A stretch of DNA of 64,000 nucleotides from Sphingomonas sp. NFR04 (GCF_900114095.1 NZ_FORV01000003.1:471822-535821), one strand, 5' to 3'; shown: positions 31,567 to 39,937, counted from the first letter of the stretch. Numbers and translations are program-made. Notes: generated from the letters alone by a model not told the origin.

Positions 31567-32244
31567 TCAGCGCCCCCGCCAGTCCAGTTGCGACCAGCCG
31601 CGCGCCGCGGCGAGTTTTGCCAGCGGGCCGTGCGCATTGACCGCGAACGCCGCGTCCGCCCAGCCGAGCAGCGGCGCATCCGAGACGTGATCGGAATAGG
31701 CGCGGACGTAACAGTTAGCGCGCAGCAGACCCTCTACCGCCAACCAATTTTCGATCATGTGGAGCTTTACGGGCCCGTAACAGTTCTCGCCCTCGAGTTC
31801 GGAGAGAATATGCCCTTGCCCGTCCCGCCTCGCATTGGTGGCGATCACGTCGTCGAAGCCCAGCCTTTTGCCGATCGCCTCGGCATAATAACGGTGGGAG
31901 GCGGTGGCCATCACCAGCCGGTAGCCGGCGGCGCGATCGGCCTCGATCTGCGCGCGGGCGCCCTGCAGTACGCCCTTCTGCAGCTCGAGATCGGCAAAGG
32001 CCTCGGCCACCGCGGTCATGTCGGCGGGCGGCAGCGCGCGGCCGAGCAGCAGGCGGTGCGACAGGCGCTTGAGCCCCGCGCGATCGATCCGGCGCGCCAG
32101 ATAGGCCAGGCCACCCAGCGCCACCAGCGGGAACAGCCCCAGCCGCCACGGTGCACGGGTGCGCGCGACGTGCAGCAGGAACCGCGTCCAGGTCGGTTTC
32201 GCGGTGATGGTCTTGTCCATGTCGTAGATGGCGAGGCGTTGCAT
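31567..32244 (-). CDS. HAD-IB family phosphatase
   Basis: A 225-residue HAD hydrolase of subfamily IB. Motif I AIYDMDKT carries the nucleophile Asp at the N-terminus, a cap region follows, motif II is the Ser in MATASHRYY (about residues 115-123), and motif III/IV is YSDHVSDAPLL (about 182-192). Relatives include phosphoserine phosphatase and PgpC-type lipid phosphatases. A hydrophobic stretch at about 40-56 (LGLFPLVALGGLAYLAR) suggests membrane association and a lipid substrate. It is divergent from the Mla lipid-transport operon, which fits a role in phospholipid metabolism, but this is inference. The start ATG gives the standard short N-terminus before motif I. Confidence 0.8.
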   Translation of the reverse strand: MQRLAIYDMDKTITAKPTWTRFLLHVARTRAPWRLGLFPLVALGGLAYLARRIDRAGLKRLSHRLLLGRALPPADMTAVAEAFADLELQKGVLQGARAQIEADRAAGYRLVMATASHRYYAEAIGKRLGFDDVIATNARRDGQGHILSELEGENCYGPVKLHMIENWLAVEGLLRANCYVRAYSDHVSDAPLLGWADAAFAVNAHGPLAKLAAARGWSQLDWRGR

Positions 32245-32305
32245 TGCGCTCTCTAGCCACGGAGGAACTTGCCGTTCCAGCAAGAATCGCGGAAAGGGGG
32301 TTTCG

Positions 32306-33415
32306 ATGAGGGCACCCGCCGACTTTGAACGGTCCGACGACAACGGCGAGGCGGTGCTCCGCTTCTCCGGCAATCTTTCGCTTGCCTGCCTGGGCGACCT
32401 GCCCGCGCGGCTGGAGACGGTGGAGGGCGGGGTCGCCCGGCTCGACCTCAGCGAGGTCGGCCGGATGGACACCGTGGGCGCCTGGGTCGTCCATCGCTTC
32501 GCGCGCGATCGCGGCGCCAAGATCGAGGGGCTGAACGCCGACGAGCAGCATCTGCTCGACCAGGTGGTCGCCGCCGAACACCCGATCCAGCTTCCGCCGC
32601 CCCCGCCCGGATCTCTCACCCGTGCGCTCGACGAGATCGGCAAGGCGGTGATCAATTCGGGCAGGACGCTGTACGGCCTGCTCGGCTTCATGGGCGCGAC
32701 GGTGCTCGCGCTGTGGCATGTCATCACCCATCCGCGCCGCTTCCGCTTCAACGCGACAGTGCAGCGCTTCGAGGTGGTCGGCGTCGGCGCACTCGGCATC
32801 ATCGGGCTGATGAGCTTCCTGATCGGCATCGTCATCGCCCAGCAGGGATCGGTGCAGCTGCGCCAGTTCGGCGCGGAGATCTACACGATCAACCTGCTCG
32901 GCCGGCTGACGCTGCGCGAACTCGGCATCCTGATGACCGCGATCATGATCGCCGGCCGCTCGGGTTCCGCCTTCGCCGCGCAGATCGGCACGATGAAGCT
33001 GACCGAAGAGATCGACGCGATGCGCACGATCGGCGTCTCGCCGATGGAAGCGCTGGTGCTGCCGCGCGTCTTCGCGGTGGTGTTCATGCTGCCGCTGCTC
33101 GGCTTCTATTCCTCGATCATCTCGATCCTCGGCGGCGGGCTGCTCTGCTGGGTCGACCTGGGCATCACGCCGGTCACCTTCATCCAGCGCATCCATGAAG
33201 TGGTGCCGCTCACCGACCTCTGGGTCGGGCTGGTGAAGGCCCCTGTGTTCGGCGCGATCATCGCCATGGCCGGCTGCTTCCACGGCATGCAGGTGGAAGG
33301 CGATGCCGAACAGGTGGGCCAGCGCACCACCACTGCAGTGGTGCAGGCGATCTTCCTGGTGATCGTGCTCGACGCCTTCTTCGCGGTGTTCTTCACCAAT
33401 GTGGGTTGGGCATGA
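32306..33415 (+). CDS. mlaE: MlaE-type ABC permease with N-terminal STAS domain
   Basis: A 369-residue fusion. Residues 1-100 form a STAS domain (VLRFSGNLSLACLGDLPARL and beyond) equivalent to the separate MlaB subunit of E. coli; residues 120-369 form the MlaE permease with about five membrane helices and the GRSGSAFAAQIGTMK signature (about 214-228). The complex moves phospholipids between inner and outer membrane to keep outer-membrane asymmetry. The ATG at 32306 has a GGAAAGGGGG stretch upstream. It overlaps mlaF by ATGA. Fusion of STAS to MlaE is common in alphaproteobacteria. Confidence 0.92.
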   Translation: MRAPADFERSDDNGEAVLRFSGNLSLACLGDLPARLETVEGGVARLDLSEVGRMDTVGAWVVHRFARDRGAKIEGLNADEQHLLDQVVAAEHPIQLPPPPPGSLTRALDEIGKAVINSGRTLYGLLGFMGATVLALWHVITHPRRFRFNATVQRFEVVGVGALGIIGLMSFLIGIVIAQQGSVQLRQFGAEIYTINLLGRLTLRELGILMTAIMIAGRSGSAFAAQIGTMKLTEEIDAMRTIGVSPMEALVLPRVFAVVFMLPLLGFYSSIISILGGGLLCWVDLGITPVTFIQRIHEVVPLTDLWVGLVKAPVFGAIIAMAGCFHGMQVEGDAEQVGQRTTTAVVQAIFLVIVLDAFFAVFFTNVGWA

Positions 33416-34233
33416 CCGACGCTGCGCGCGACAATGATCGCGAAATCCTGATCCGCGTCCGCGGCCTGCGCAACGGCTTCGGCGAACAGATCGTTCACGA
33501 CGATCTCGACCTCGACGTGCGCCGCGGCGAGATTCTCGGCGTGGTCGGCGGCTCGGGTACCGGCAAGTCGGTGCTGATGCGCTCGATCATCGGCCTGCAG
33601 ACCCCGCTCGACGGCACCGTCGAGGTGTTCGGCGAGAACACGATCGGCCGCGAGGAGACCGACGCGGTCGACATCCGCAAGCGCTGGGGCATCCTGTTCC
33701 AGGGCGGCGCATTGTTCTCGACGCTGACCGTCTCCGAAAACGTCCAGGTGCCGCTCAAGGAATATTATCCGGGGCTCGACCAGGCACTGCTCGAGGAAAT
33801 CGCCGCCTACAAGGTGGTGATGACCGGGCTCCCGGCCGAGGCCGGCCCCAAATATCCGGCCGAGCTTTCGGGCGGCATGAAGAAGCGTGCCGGGCTGGCG
33901 CGCGCGCTGGCGCTCGATCCCGAGCTGCTGTTCCTCGACGAGCCCACCGCCGGGCTCGATCCGATCGGCGCGGCGGCATTCGACGAGCTGACCGCATCGC
34001 TCCAGAAGACGCTGGGGCTCACCGTGTTCCTGATCACCCATGATCTCGACACGCTCTATGCGATCTGCGACCGCGTCGCGGTGCTGGCGGACAAGCGGGT
34101 GATCGCGGTGGGCACGATTCCGGAGCTGTTGGCGTTGGACCACCCGTGGATCCAGGAATATTTCAACGGACCGCGCGGCCGCGCCGCGGTCGCGGGCCCG
34201 AACCGGCCGGTGCATGAGGATAAGAGGGGCTGA
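33412..34233 (+). CDS. mlaF: MlaF-type ABC ATP-binding protein
   Basis: A 273-residue ATPase of the Mla lipid transporter. Walker A GGSGTGKS (about residues 44-51), Q-loop ILFQGG, signature LSGGMKKRAGLARAL (about 144-158), Walker B LLFLDEPTAGLDP (about 166-178) and the switch His in ITHD are all present. The Lys-Lys-Arg in the signature is typical of MlaF. It starts in an ATGA overlap with mlaE and ends in a TGATG overlap with mlaD. Confidence 0.94.
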   Translation: MTDAARDNDREILIRVRGLRNGFGEQIVHDDLDLDVRRGEILGVVGGSGTGKSVLMRSIIGLQTPLDGTVEVFGENTIGREETDAVDIRKRWGILFQGGALFSTLTVSENVQVPLKEYYPGLDQALLEEIAAYKVVMTGLPAEAGPKYPAELSGGMKKRAGLARALALDPELLFLDEPTAGLDPIGAAAFDELTASLQKTLGLTVFLITHDLDTLYAICDRVAVLADKRVIAVGTIPELLALDHPWIQEYFNGPRGRAAVAGPNRPVHEDKRG

Positions 34234-35198
34234 TGGAAACGCGTTCCAATCATGTGCTGGTCGGCGCGGTGGTGCTGATCCTGCTGGCGGTGCTCTGCCT
34301 GTTCATCGTCTGGCTGTCGCGGCTGGGCGGCGGTGACGAGCGCCAGTACGACATCTTCTTCAAGCAGTCGGTCGACGGCCTCAGCCGCGGCTCCTCGGTG
34401 AGCTTTTCGGGCGTGCCTGCGGGCACGGTGAAGGACATCCAGTTCTGGCGTCCGGACCCCAGCCTGGTGCGCGTGCGCATCAGCGTGCAGCCCGACGTGC
34501 CGATCCTCGAGGGCACCAACGCCACGATCCAGGGCAGCTTCACCGGCCCCAGCACCGTGCAGCTGGACGGCGCGGTGAAGGGCCAGCCGCCGATCGAATG
34601 CCCCAAGGACAATCCCCGCGCGGCCTGCCCGCTGGGCGTGCCGGTGATCCCGACCAAGGCCGGCGGTCTCGGCGCGCTGCTCAGCTCGGCACCCAAGCTG
34701 CTCGAGCGGCTGACCACGCTCACCGAGCGCGTGTCCGACCTGCTCGACGAGAAGAACCAGGCCTCGATCGGCGGCATCCTGGCCAACACCAACCGGCTGA
34801 CCAAGTCGCTGGCGGATCGCGGGCCCGAGATCGCCGCGACGCTGGCCGAGACGCGCGTCGCGATCCAGCAGGCCGGCGCCGCCGCGCAGCAGATCGGCCA
34901 GCTCGCCGCCACCACCAACGGCATGATGGCGAGCGACATCAAGCCGACCATCGCCAATCTCAACGCCACCATCACCTCGGCGCGCAAGAGCGTCGAGACG
35001 CTGGACGCGACGATCGGCGATGCCCGGCCGGGGATCCAGGCCTTCTCGAACAAGACGATGCCCGAGGTCGGCCAGCTCGTGCAGGATCTGCGCGAGATGT
35101 CGCTGGCGCTCACCAATGTCGCGCACAAGCTCGATCAGGGGGGCGCCTCCAGCCTGATCGGGGCGCCTGCGCTGCCCACCTACAAGCCGAAGAAGTGA
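34233..35198 (+). CDS. mlaD: MlaD-type MCE-domain protein
   Basis: A 321-residue periplasmic protein anchored by one N-terminal helix (about residues 8-28, VLVGAVVLILLAVLCLFIVW). A single MCE domain at about 38-120 contains SVSFSGVPAGTVKDI and forms the hexameric lipid-carrying ring in the family. A long helical C-terminal region of about 180 residues follows, longer than E. coli MlaD, with heptad-like repeats that could form a tunnel or coiled coil. Confidence 0.92.
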   Translation: METRSNHVLVGAVVLILLAVLCLFIVWLSRLGGGDERQYDIFFKQSVDGLSRGSSVSFSGVPAGTVKDIQFWRPDPSLVRVRISVQPDVPILEGTNATIQGSFTGPSTVQLDGAVKGQPPIECPKDNPRAACPLGVPVIPTKAGGLGALLSSAPKLLERLTTLTERVSDLLDEKNQASIGGILANTNRLTKSLADRGPEIAATLAETRVAIQQAGAAAQQIGQLAATTNGMMASDIKPTIANLNATITSARKSVETLDATIGDARPGIQAFSNKTMPEVGQLVQDLREMSLALTNVAHKLDQGGASSLIGAPALPTYKPKK

Positions 35199-35206
35199 GG
35201 TTCCGG

Positions 35207-35800
35207 ATGAACAAATCCGCTATTGCCGCGCTGCTCGCCGCCGCGTCGCTTTCCGGCTGCATTTCCTTCGCGGCCAAGCCGCCCGCCTCGCTGCTGACGC
35301 TGCAGCCGGCGGCGGTGCTGCCCGCGGGCGAGGTCCAGCAATCAGGCACGGTCAAGGCCGTGACGATCGGCCCGGTCAACGCGCCGCAGGAGCTGGCGAC
35401 GACACGGGTGCCGGTCCATTCGGGCCCGGGCGGGACGACGGTCGCCTATGTGAAGGATGCGCAATGGGTGGAAGGGCCGGCCAGCCTGTTCGGCCGGCTG
35501 CTCGCCGACACCATCGCCGCGCGCACCGGCCGCATCGTGCTCAGCCGCCGCCAGTCGCTCAGCACCCCCAGCGCCAGCCTGGGCGGCGACGTGCGCAGCT
35601 TCGGCGTCGATGCGGGCAAGATGGAAGCGGTGGTGGTGTTCGACGCGGCGCTGGGCCGCGAAGGCACCCAGACGTTCGAACGCCGCCGCTTCGAGGCGCA
35701 CGTGCCGGTGACCGCGATCACCACCGCCGCGATCGGCCCGGCGCTCAACCAGGCGGCCAACCAGGTAGCCGCCGAGGTGGCGGACTGGGTCGGCAAGTAA
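35207..35800 (+). CDS. ABC transport auxiliary lipoprotein (PqiC-like)
   Basis: A 197-residue lipoprotein. The signal peptide ends in the lipobox LSGC, so the mature protein starts with Cys at about residue 18. The rest matches the ABC_trans_aux / PqiC family (KAVTIGPVNAPQELATTRVPV), beta-rich, expected on the periplasmic face of the outer membrane as the docking partner of MCE transporters. It is the last gene of the mlaE-mlaF-mlaD operon. MlaA and MlaC genes are not in the window. Confidence 0.85.
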   Translation: MNKSAIAALLAAASLSGCISFAAKPPASLLTLQPAAVLPAGEVQQSGTVKAVTIGPVNAPQELATTRVPVHSGPGGTTVAYVKDAQWVEGPASLFGRLLADTIAARTGRIVLSRRQSLSTPSASLGGDVRSFGVDAGKMEAVVVFDAALGREGTQTFERRRFEAHVPVTAITTAAIGPALNQAANQVAAEVADWVGK

Positions 35801-35803
35801 GAC

Positions 35804-36691
35804 TCAGGGCCGGCGGCGGATCGCTGCCGGCAGGTCGCAGACGTTGAGTCCGGTGGCGATGGTCGGCGGCGCGGGGTTCTCGCGCAGCGCCATCATCGCC
35901 GCATAGCGCGCGTTGTCGGTGGCGCGGACCTGGAAGTGCGGCCGCTCGTCGGGCGGGAGCTGGCTGGCGAGGCGCACCCAGGCGATGCCGGTCCGCTCGG
36001 CTGCGGTCGCATAGACGCCCATCGCCGCGTCGCTGCGAGGCAGGGCGGAGAGATACTGCATCCCCTCGACGATCCGCCCGACCACCGTGTAGTTCCGGTC
36101 GAGCCGGCGTGCCGACTGTCCGATCGGGGTGAACAGCTCCGATCCGCTGCCGGTATCGGGCAGGCTATCGCGCGCCACGCCGACCATGCCGTAGCAATGG
36201 GAGAGCCAGGCCGCCTTGCCGTCGCTGGCGATCGGCCAGCCATCGGCAGTGACGCCGGTGGCGGCGGCGTAGGAGTCGGGTTTGGACAGCCGCTGTGCGG
36301 GGGTGAAGGCACCGATTTCGAACTCGGCGGGCGGGCGGGTGAGGATCTCGGGCGGCAGCGGCTTCTTCTCGGTCGGATCGCCCCATTGCGCGACCCAGTT
36401 TTCCTGCACCCGGTAGACGCTCTCGCCATCCCACCAGCGCGCCGCGGCGAGCTTGCGGATATTGGCGACGTGCGCGGGCGCGAAGCGGGCGGCGAGGCGG
36501 ATCGCAACCTGCTTGCCGCTCGCCAGCTGGATCAGCAGGATCTCATCATCGGGAATATCGTGCCAGTCCTCGGGGGCGGGTTCGGCCGCCGAGGGGGCAG
36601 GGCGCGACGGTGTGGGCGACTGCGGGGCGGTCTGGGCGGCGAGCGGCGCGGCGGCGAGGGTCGCGGCGAGGACGAGCAGGGTTTTTGCCAT
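35804..36691 (-). CDS. Periplasmic cyclophilin-type peptidyl-prolyl isomerase
   Basis: About 295 residues from the ATG at 36691, with a signal peptide (residues 1-20, ending APLAAQ) and an Ala/Pro/Ser linker. The cyclophilin-like domain starts at about residue 48 (DDEILLIQLASGKQVAIRLA) and includes RVQENWVAQWGDPTEKK (about 94-110), matching the RVI..F..QGGDPT core of cyclophilins. Some catalytic positions differ: Trp replaces Phe and Gln-Trp replaces Gln-Gly. It is longer than usual, as in other sphingomonad homologues. Longer upstream extensions run through the antisense of tRNA-Ser and are artefacts. It converges on the Mla operon. Confidence 0.82.
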   Translation of the reverse strand: MAKTLLVLAATLAAAPLAAQTAPQSPTPSRPAPSAAEPAPEDWHDIPDDEILLIQLASGKQVAIRLAARFAPAHVANIRKLAAARWWDGESVYRVQENWVAQWGDPTEKKPLPPEILTRPPAEFEIGAFTPAQRLSKPDSYAAATGVTADGWPIASDGKAAWLSHCYGMVGVARDSLPDTGSGSELFTPIGQSARRLDRNYTVVGRIVEGMQYLSALPRSDAAMGVYATAAERTGIAWVRLASQLPPDERPHFQVRATDNARYAAMMALRENPAPPTIATGLNVCDLPAAIRRRP

Positions 36692-36769
36692 GGGGTGAGC
36701 TTGGCATGCCAACGGACGCTTGCCTAGCCGCCCAAGGAACGGTAGGGCCGCGCCTTCCAGGTATCCTGC

Positions 36770-36860
36770 GGAGCGGTGGCCGAGTGGTCGAAGGCGCTCG
36801 CCTGGAAAGTGAGTATACGCCAAAAGCGTATCGAGGGTTCGAATCCCTCCCGCTCCGCCA
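36770..36860 (+). tRNA. tRNA-Ser (anticodon GGA)
   Basis: 91 nt with acceptor GGAGCGG pairing with CCGCTCC, anticodon loop CTGGAAA (anticodon GGA), a long class II variable arm (TACGC/GCGTA), T-loop TTCGAAT and an encoded CCA at 36858-36860. It reads UCC/UCU codons. A tyrosine integrase gene begins 154 bp downstream, so the 3' end is the probable attachment site. Confidence 0.97.
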
Positions 36861-36903
36861 CCTGCGCCCTTTTTGGGGCTCCCCAAACCCCCTAAAAACT
36901 GCT

Positions 36904-36931
36904 AAAAAGCCGCAGAAATCAGCGGTTTTTT
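36904..36931 (+). terminator. Candidate terminator after tRNA-Ser
   Basis: AAAAAGCCGC, an 8-nt loop, then GCGG and TTTTTT. The core stem is only CCGC/GCGG but extends with A-T pairs around a bulged G, followed by six T. It sits 44 nt after the tRNA. A second small hairpin (TTTGGGG/CCCCAAA near 36870-36890) precedes it. Confidence 0.5.
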
Positions 36932-37014
36932 CGTTCCGCTGCGTTTCACTCAATCCGACACGATCTCACGTGAAGTGTGGGGAAAAGTGTGGGGAAGAAT
37001 GAGGTGGAGGTGGC

Positions 37015-38169
37015 ATGGGAAAGCTCACTGCGCTCAAGATCCGGTCGCTTACCGAACCCGGTCGCTATTCCGATGGGGATGGCCTGTTTCTCGAAATCAA
37101 TGGCAAGGGAGCAGCCAGCTGGATCCTCCGGGTCCAGAATAATGGGAAGCGCCAGGATATCGGGCTGGGCTCCTCGAAGGTCGTTTCTCTCAAAGAGGCT
37201 CGGGACGCCGCTTTCGCTACTCGCCAGAAGATCGCGCTGGGCATCGACCCTGTCGCTGAACGGAAGCAGGAGCGGATGGTCATTCCGACTTTTCGGAGAG
37301 CTGCCGAAATGGTCCACGAGGAACACGAAAAGGCGTGGAAGAACGGCAAGCATCAGAACCAGTGGATCGCAACGCTGAAGACCTACGCCTTCCCGAAGAT
37401 GGGCGACCGGTTGGTCAGCGAGATCGAGGGGCCGCTGATCCGGGATGTGCTGGCGTCGATCTGGCTGTCGAAGCCGGAGACTGCGCGCCGCGTCCGGCAA
37501 CGCATCGGTACGGTTCTCGACTGGTCCTATGCACGCGGGTTTCGCGCGACCGAAGCGCCGATGCGCTCGCTTTCCAAGGGTCTCCCTCGCCAGCCCAAGA
37601 AGGACAACCATTTCGCGGCTCTGCCATATGCTTCGGTGCCGGATTTCATGGAGAAGCTGGGCGCGCGTGAATCGGTGGGCCGCGTAGCGTTGGAAGCGCT
37701 GATCCTGACAGCGGCGCGATCAGGCGAAATTCGGGGTGCGACCTGGTCGGAACTCGACCTGGGAGCAGCGTTGTGGACCATCCCGGCCGAACGGATGAAA
37801 ATGGGGCGAGTGCACGTCGTGCCTCTCGCACCCCAAGCGGTGGCCGTGTTCGAGTGCGCCAAGAAGTTCAAGGCTGGCGCCAGCGACTTGGTGTTCCCCG
37901 GTCAGAACGTGAAGAAGCCGCTCTCGGACATGACACTCCTCAAGATCCTACGGGACATGGATCTCGCGGTGACCGTGCACGGGTTCCGCTCGGCATTCCG
38001 TGATTGGGTTGCGGAGCAGACCGACTATTCGGGCGAGATCGCAGAGGCGGCGCTTGCCCACACGGTCTCGAACAAGGTCGAGGCCGCCTATCGCCGGACA
38101 GACTTTCTCGACAAGCGAAGGCTGCTCATGCGCGACTGGGCTGCCTTCTGTGCGAAGCCTTCTGTTTGA
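37015..38169 (+). CDS. Tyrosine recombinase, P4-type integrase
   Basis: A 384-residue integrase. The N-terminal DUF4102 arm-binding domain covers about residues 1-85 (SDGDGLFLEINGKG near 19-32), the core-binding domain about 95-195, and the catalytic domain about 205-380. The catalytic residues are Arg in AARSGEIRG, the HGFRSAFRDW box with His and Arg (about 322-331), the late His in LAHTVS and the Tyr nucleophile in AAYRR. Elements with this integrase type typically insert at tRNA 3' ends, and it lies just downstream of tRNA-Ser in the same orientation. It looks intact although the element behind it is decayed. Confidence 0.93.
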   Translation: MGKLTALKIRSLTEPGRYSDGDGLFLEINGKGAASWILRVQNNGKRQDIGLGSSKVVSLKEARDAAFATRQKIALGIDPVAERKQERMVIPTFRRAAEMVHEEHEKAWKNGKHQNQWIATLKTYAFPKMGDRLVSEIEGPLIRDVLASIWLSKPETARRVRQRIGTVLDWSYARGFRATEAPMRSLSKGLPRQPKKDNHFAALPYASVPDFMEKLGARESVGRVALEALILTAARSGEIRGATWSELDLGAALWTIPAERMKMGRVHVVPLAPQAVAVFECAKKFKAGASDLVFPGQNVKKPLSDMTLLKILRDMDLAVTVHGFRSAFRDWVAEQTDYSGEIAEAALAHTVSNKVEAAYRRTDFLDKRRLLMRDWAAFCAKPSV

Positions 38170-38267
38170 TTCTCTATCAGAGTCTCATGCGTCCTCGATC
38201 GACATTGCGATACGACGATTGTTGTTGCGCTCAGTTCGGGGCTGACGGCGATATGGCGCTAGACGCA

Positions 38268-38287
38268 TGGTAACGGTTATGTTACCA
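38268..38287. promoter_or_regulatory. Operator-like inverted repeat before toxin-antitoxin genes
   Basis: TGGTAAC-GGTTAT-GTTACCA: perfect 7-bp arms with a 6-bp spacer, 14 bp before the toxin start. The position fits autoregulation by the antitoxin, as usual for higBA-type pairs. Confidence 0.55.
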
Positions 38288-38301
38288 CCACTAGGTGATA
38301 A

Positions 38302-38640
38302 GTGGTCATAGAGGAATATGTTCAGGAGGACGGCGCCTGTCCCTTTCGTTCTTGGTTTGATGGGCTCGATGCGCAAGCGGCCACGAAAGTGGCGACCGCA
38401 ATGTTGCGAATGGAGCTAGGCAACACGTCCAACATCAAATGGATCGGTGGCAGCCTTGGCGAATATCGAATCGATTGGGGACCAGGCTATCGGCTCTATC
38501 TGACCCAGGACGGCAATGACCTCATCGTGCTGTTCGCCGGTGGAACGAAAAAGCGGCAGCAGGCAGATATTGATCGCGCCAGCGATTTGCTGGCTGAATA
38601 CAAGGCGCGGAAGGCGGCGCAGAAAAAGGCAAAGAGGTAG
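38302..38640 (+). CDS. RelE/HigB-type toxin (phage Gp49-like)
   Basis: A 112-residue protein from GTG 38302. It belongs to the RelE/ParE superfamily subgroup often called Gp49-like or addiction-module killer protein: IEEYVQEDGACPFRSWFDGL at the N-terminus, then YRIDWGPGYRLYLTQDGNDLIVLFAGGTKK with the basic Arg and Lys residues expected of a ribosome-dependent mRNA interferase. The toxin gene precedes the antitoxin, the reversed order typical of higBA. It is in the integrative element behind the integrase. Toxin activity is inferred from family. Confidence 0.85.
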   Translation: MVIEEYVQEDGACPFRSWFDGLDAQAATKVATAMLRMELGNTSNIKWIGGSLGEYRIDWGPGYRLYLTQDGNDLIVLFAGGTKKRQQADIDRASDLLAEYKARKAAQKKAKR

Positions 38641-38644
38641 GACA

Positions 38645-38968
38645 GTGGCTCTCACTCGGAATTTCAAAGAGACGGTGAAGGAGCGCGCGGGCCGAGATCC
38701 TGCCTTTGCGAAGGCGTTGCTCGACGAGGCAGCAACCCTGTTCCTCAACGGAGAGCCGCACACGGCCCGGTTGATCCTGCGTGATCTGGTCAACGCGTCG
38801 GTCGGTTTCGAGGCATTGGCCGTTGAGACCAACAAGCCCAGCAAGAGCCTTCATCGGATGTTGTCCGAGAACGGCAACCCGAGCATGGACAATCTCGCGG
38901 CGATCTTCGGTGCCGTGCGCAAGCGCCTTGGCGTCGAGATCCAGGCCCATGCAGTCGAGGCGGCATGA
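38645..38968 (+). CDS. HigA-type antitoxin (helix-turn-helix)
   Basis: A 107-residue antitoxin from GTG 38645, 4 bp after the toxin stop, with AGGA just upstream. The Cro/C1-like helix-turn-helix is at about residues 58-95 (FEALAVETNKPSKSLHRML, then NPSMDNLAAIFGAVRKRLG). It belongs to the addiction-module antidote family that pairs with Gp49-like toxins. It presumably neutralises the toxin and binds the inverted repeat at 38268-38287. Its stop overlaps the start of the next frame (phage capsid relic) as ATGA. Confidence 0.85.
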   Translation: MALTRNFKETVKERAGRDPAFAKALLDEAATLFLNGEPHTARLILRDLVNASVGFEALAVETNKPSKSLHRMLSENGNPSMDNLAAIFGAVRKRLGVEIQAHAVEAA

Positions 38969-39363
38969 GCACACGACAATATCGTTCCATTTTTTCGGGC
39001 GTGTTCGGCGCTGACGACAGTGCCAACGCGGCCAACCCGGCTCCGTACCGCGCCAAGTACGGCACAACCGTGGGCGTCATCTGGACGCCGATGGCTGCCT
39101 GCTCGGCGATCGTGCAGGACCCGTCGTTCCAGATCGTCGATCAGCCGGAGAAGCAGGGCACCCTGCTCATCTCGCGGATGATGGTCGGTACCCGCAAGCT
39201 GCGGAGCAAGTGCTCCATCGAGCTGCGCACCGGCGCGATCCCGACAAGTCGGGCCCAGGGGCCCCCTCGGGGGTCCCCTATTTTTTCTTCTTTGCGACCT
39301 CGGCTTCGTATGCTTGCTGCAGTTCTTTCGGGTCAAGACCAACGGTATTCAGGACCGTTTTAA
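38965..39363 (+). pseudogene. C-terminal remnant of a T7-like phage major capsid protein
   Basis: An open frame of 132 codons whose first 90 or so resemble the end of a podovirus major capsid protein (AKYGTTVGVIWTPMAACSAIV, then LLISRMMVGTRKLRSKCSIELRTG). The N-terminal bulk is missing. A phage-style terminator hairpin lies inside the frame, so the last 40 codons are run-on sequence. The next phage relic, a tail tubular protein A, is in the order capsid-terminator-tail found in T7-like phages. Identification is from pattern memory without a search. Confidence 0.5.
39258..39286 (+). terminator. Phage-type intrinsic terminator after capsid relic
   Basis: GGGG (39258-39261) pairs with CCCC (39275-39278) and CCCC (39262-39265) with GGGG (39270-39273), with one bulged T and a CTCG loop, followed by six T. 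It resembles the strong terminator that follows the capsid gene in T7-like genomes. Confidence 0.75.
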
Positions 39364-39937
39364 CGTAAGATTCAAACGCGACCATTCCGCCCACGAAGGC
39401 TCCCAGGAGCGCCAAAAAACCGACGAGGAACCAGATTGGAGACCAATAGTCCTCATCGGCAGATTGTCCCTGTTTCTGGATAAGAGCCATCCCCTTCTTG
39501 GGGGAATTAATAGACATTCCCGAAGAATACTTCGTTGATACCCAAAACATACCACTGTCACCCTTGCGTAACAACTGGTAGGTTATCTTGAACCCTTTCC
39601 CTTCGCGTTCAATTTTTGGGATCTCCGAATTAACCTTAGACTGCTTCCCATAAGTGACGAGCTCGATTGGCTCGAAGTCACTCCGCACATTGATGGTGAG
39701 GTTATCTAAGTCATCGTTGCCGACGTTTTCAATTTGGAGAGGCATCATGCCGTGGGGTCCTGGCTTCTTCCAGAGCGACACCCAATCATCGGTTGGCTCA
39801 AACAAGTAGCCCGAAGCGATATCATAGCTAAGCTGCTGTGCATTCGCCGCCTTCTGGGTGTTGTACCAATCCGTCACCCAGACGGAACCAAGGGCGACTA
39901 TCAAGCCGCCAATCACCGTTATCAAAAACGCTTTCAT
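39278..39937 (-). CDS. Two-helix membrane protein, possible phage cargo (moron)
   Basis: A 219-residue protein of unknown function with an N-terminal membrane helix (about residues 4-22, FLITVIGGLIVALGSVWV) and a second at about 167-190 (SPIWFLVGFLALLGAFVGGMV). Between them is a soluble domain of about 140 residues, probably outside the membrane and beta-rich (LQIENVGNDDLDNLTINVRS). It ends in a Lys-rich tail. It is clearly AT-richer than its neighbours, runs opposite to the phage genes, and is bounded by the capsid terminator and the tail tubular relic. It is intact while those around it are broken. This pattern fits a cargo gene kept for the host or prophage; no function can be assigned. 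Confidence 0.7.
   Translation of the reverse strand: MKAFLITVIGGLIVALGSVWVTDWYNTQKAANAQQLSYDIASGYLFEPTDDWVSLWKKPGPHGMMPLQIENVGNDDLDNLTINVRSDFEPIELVTYGKQSKVNSEIPKIEREGKGFKITYQLLRKGDSGMFWVSTKYSSGMSINSPKKGMALIQKQGQSADEDYWSPIWFLVGFLALLGAFVGGMVAFESYVKTVLNTVGLDPKELQQAYEAEVAKKKK

Noticed and set aside
36692..36886. N-terminal extension of the cyclophilin
   Set aside because: The extension is the antisense of tRNA-Ser and its flank; the signal peptide begins at 36691.
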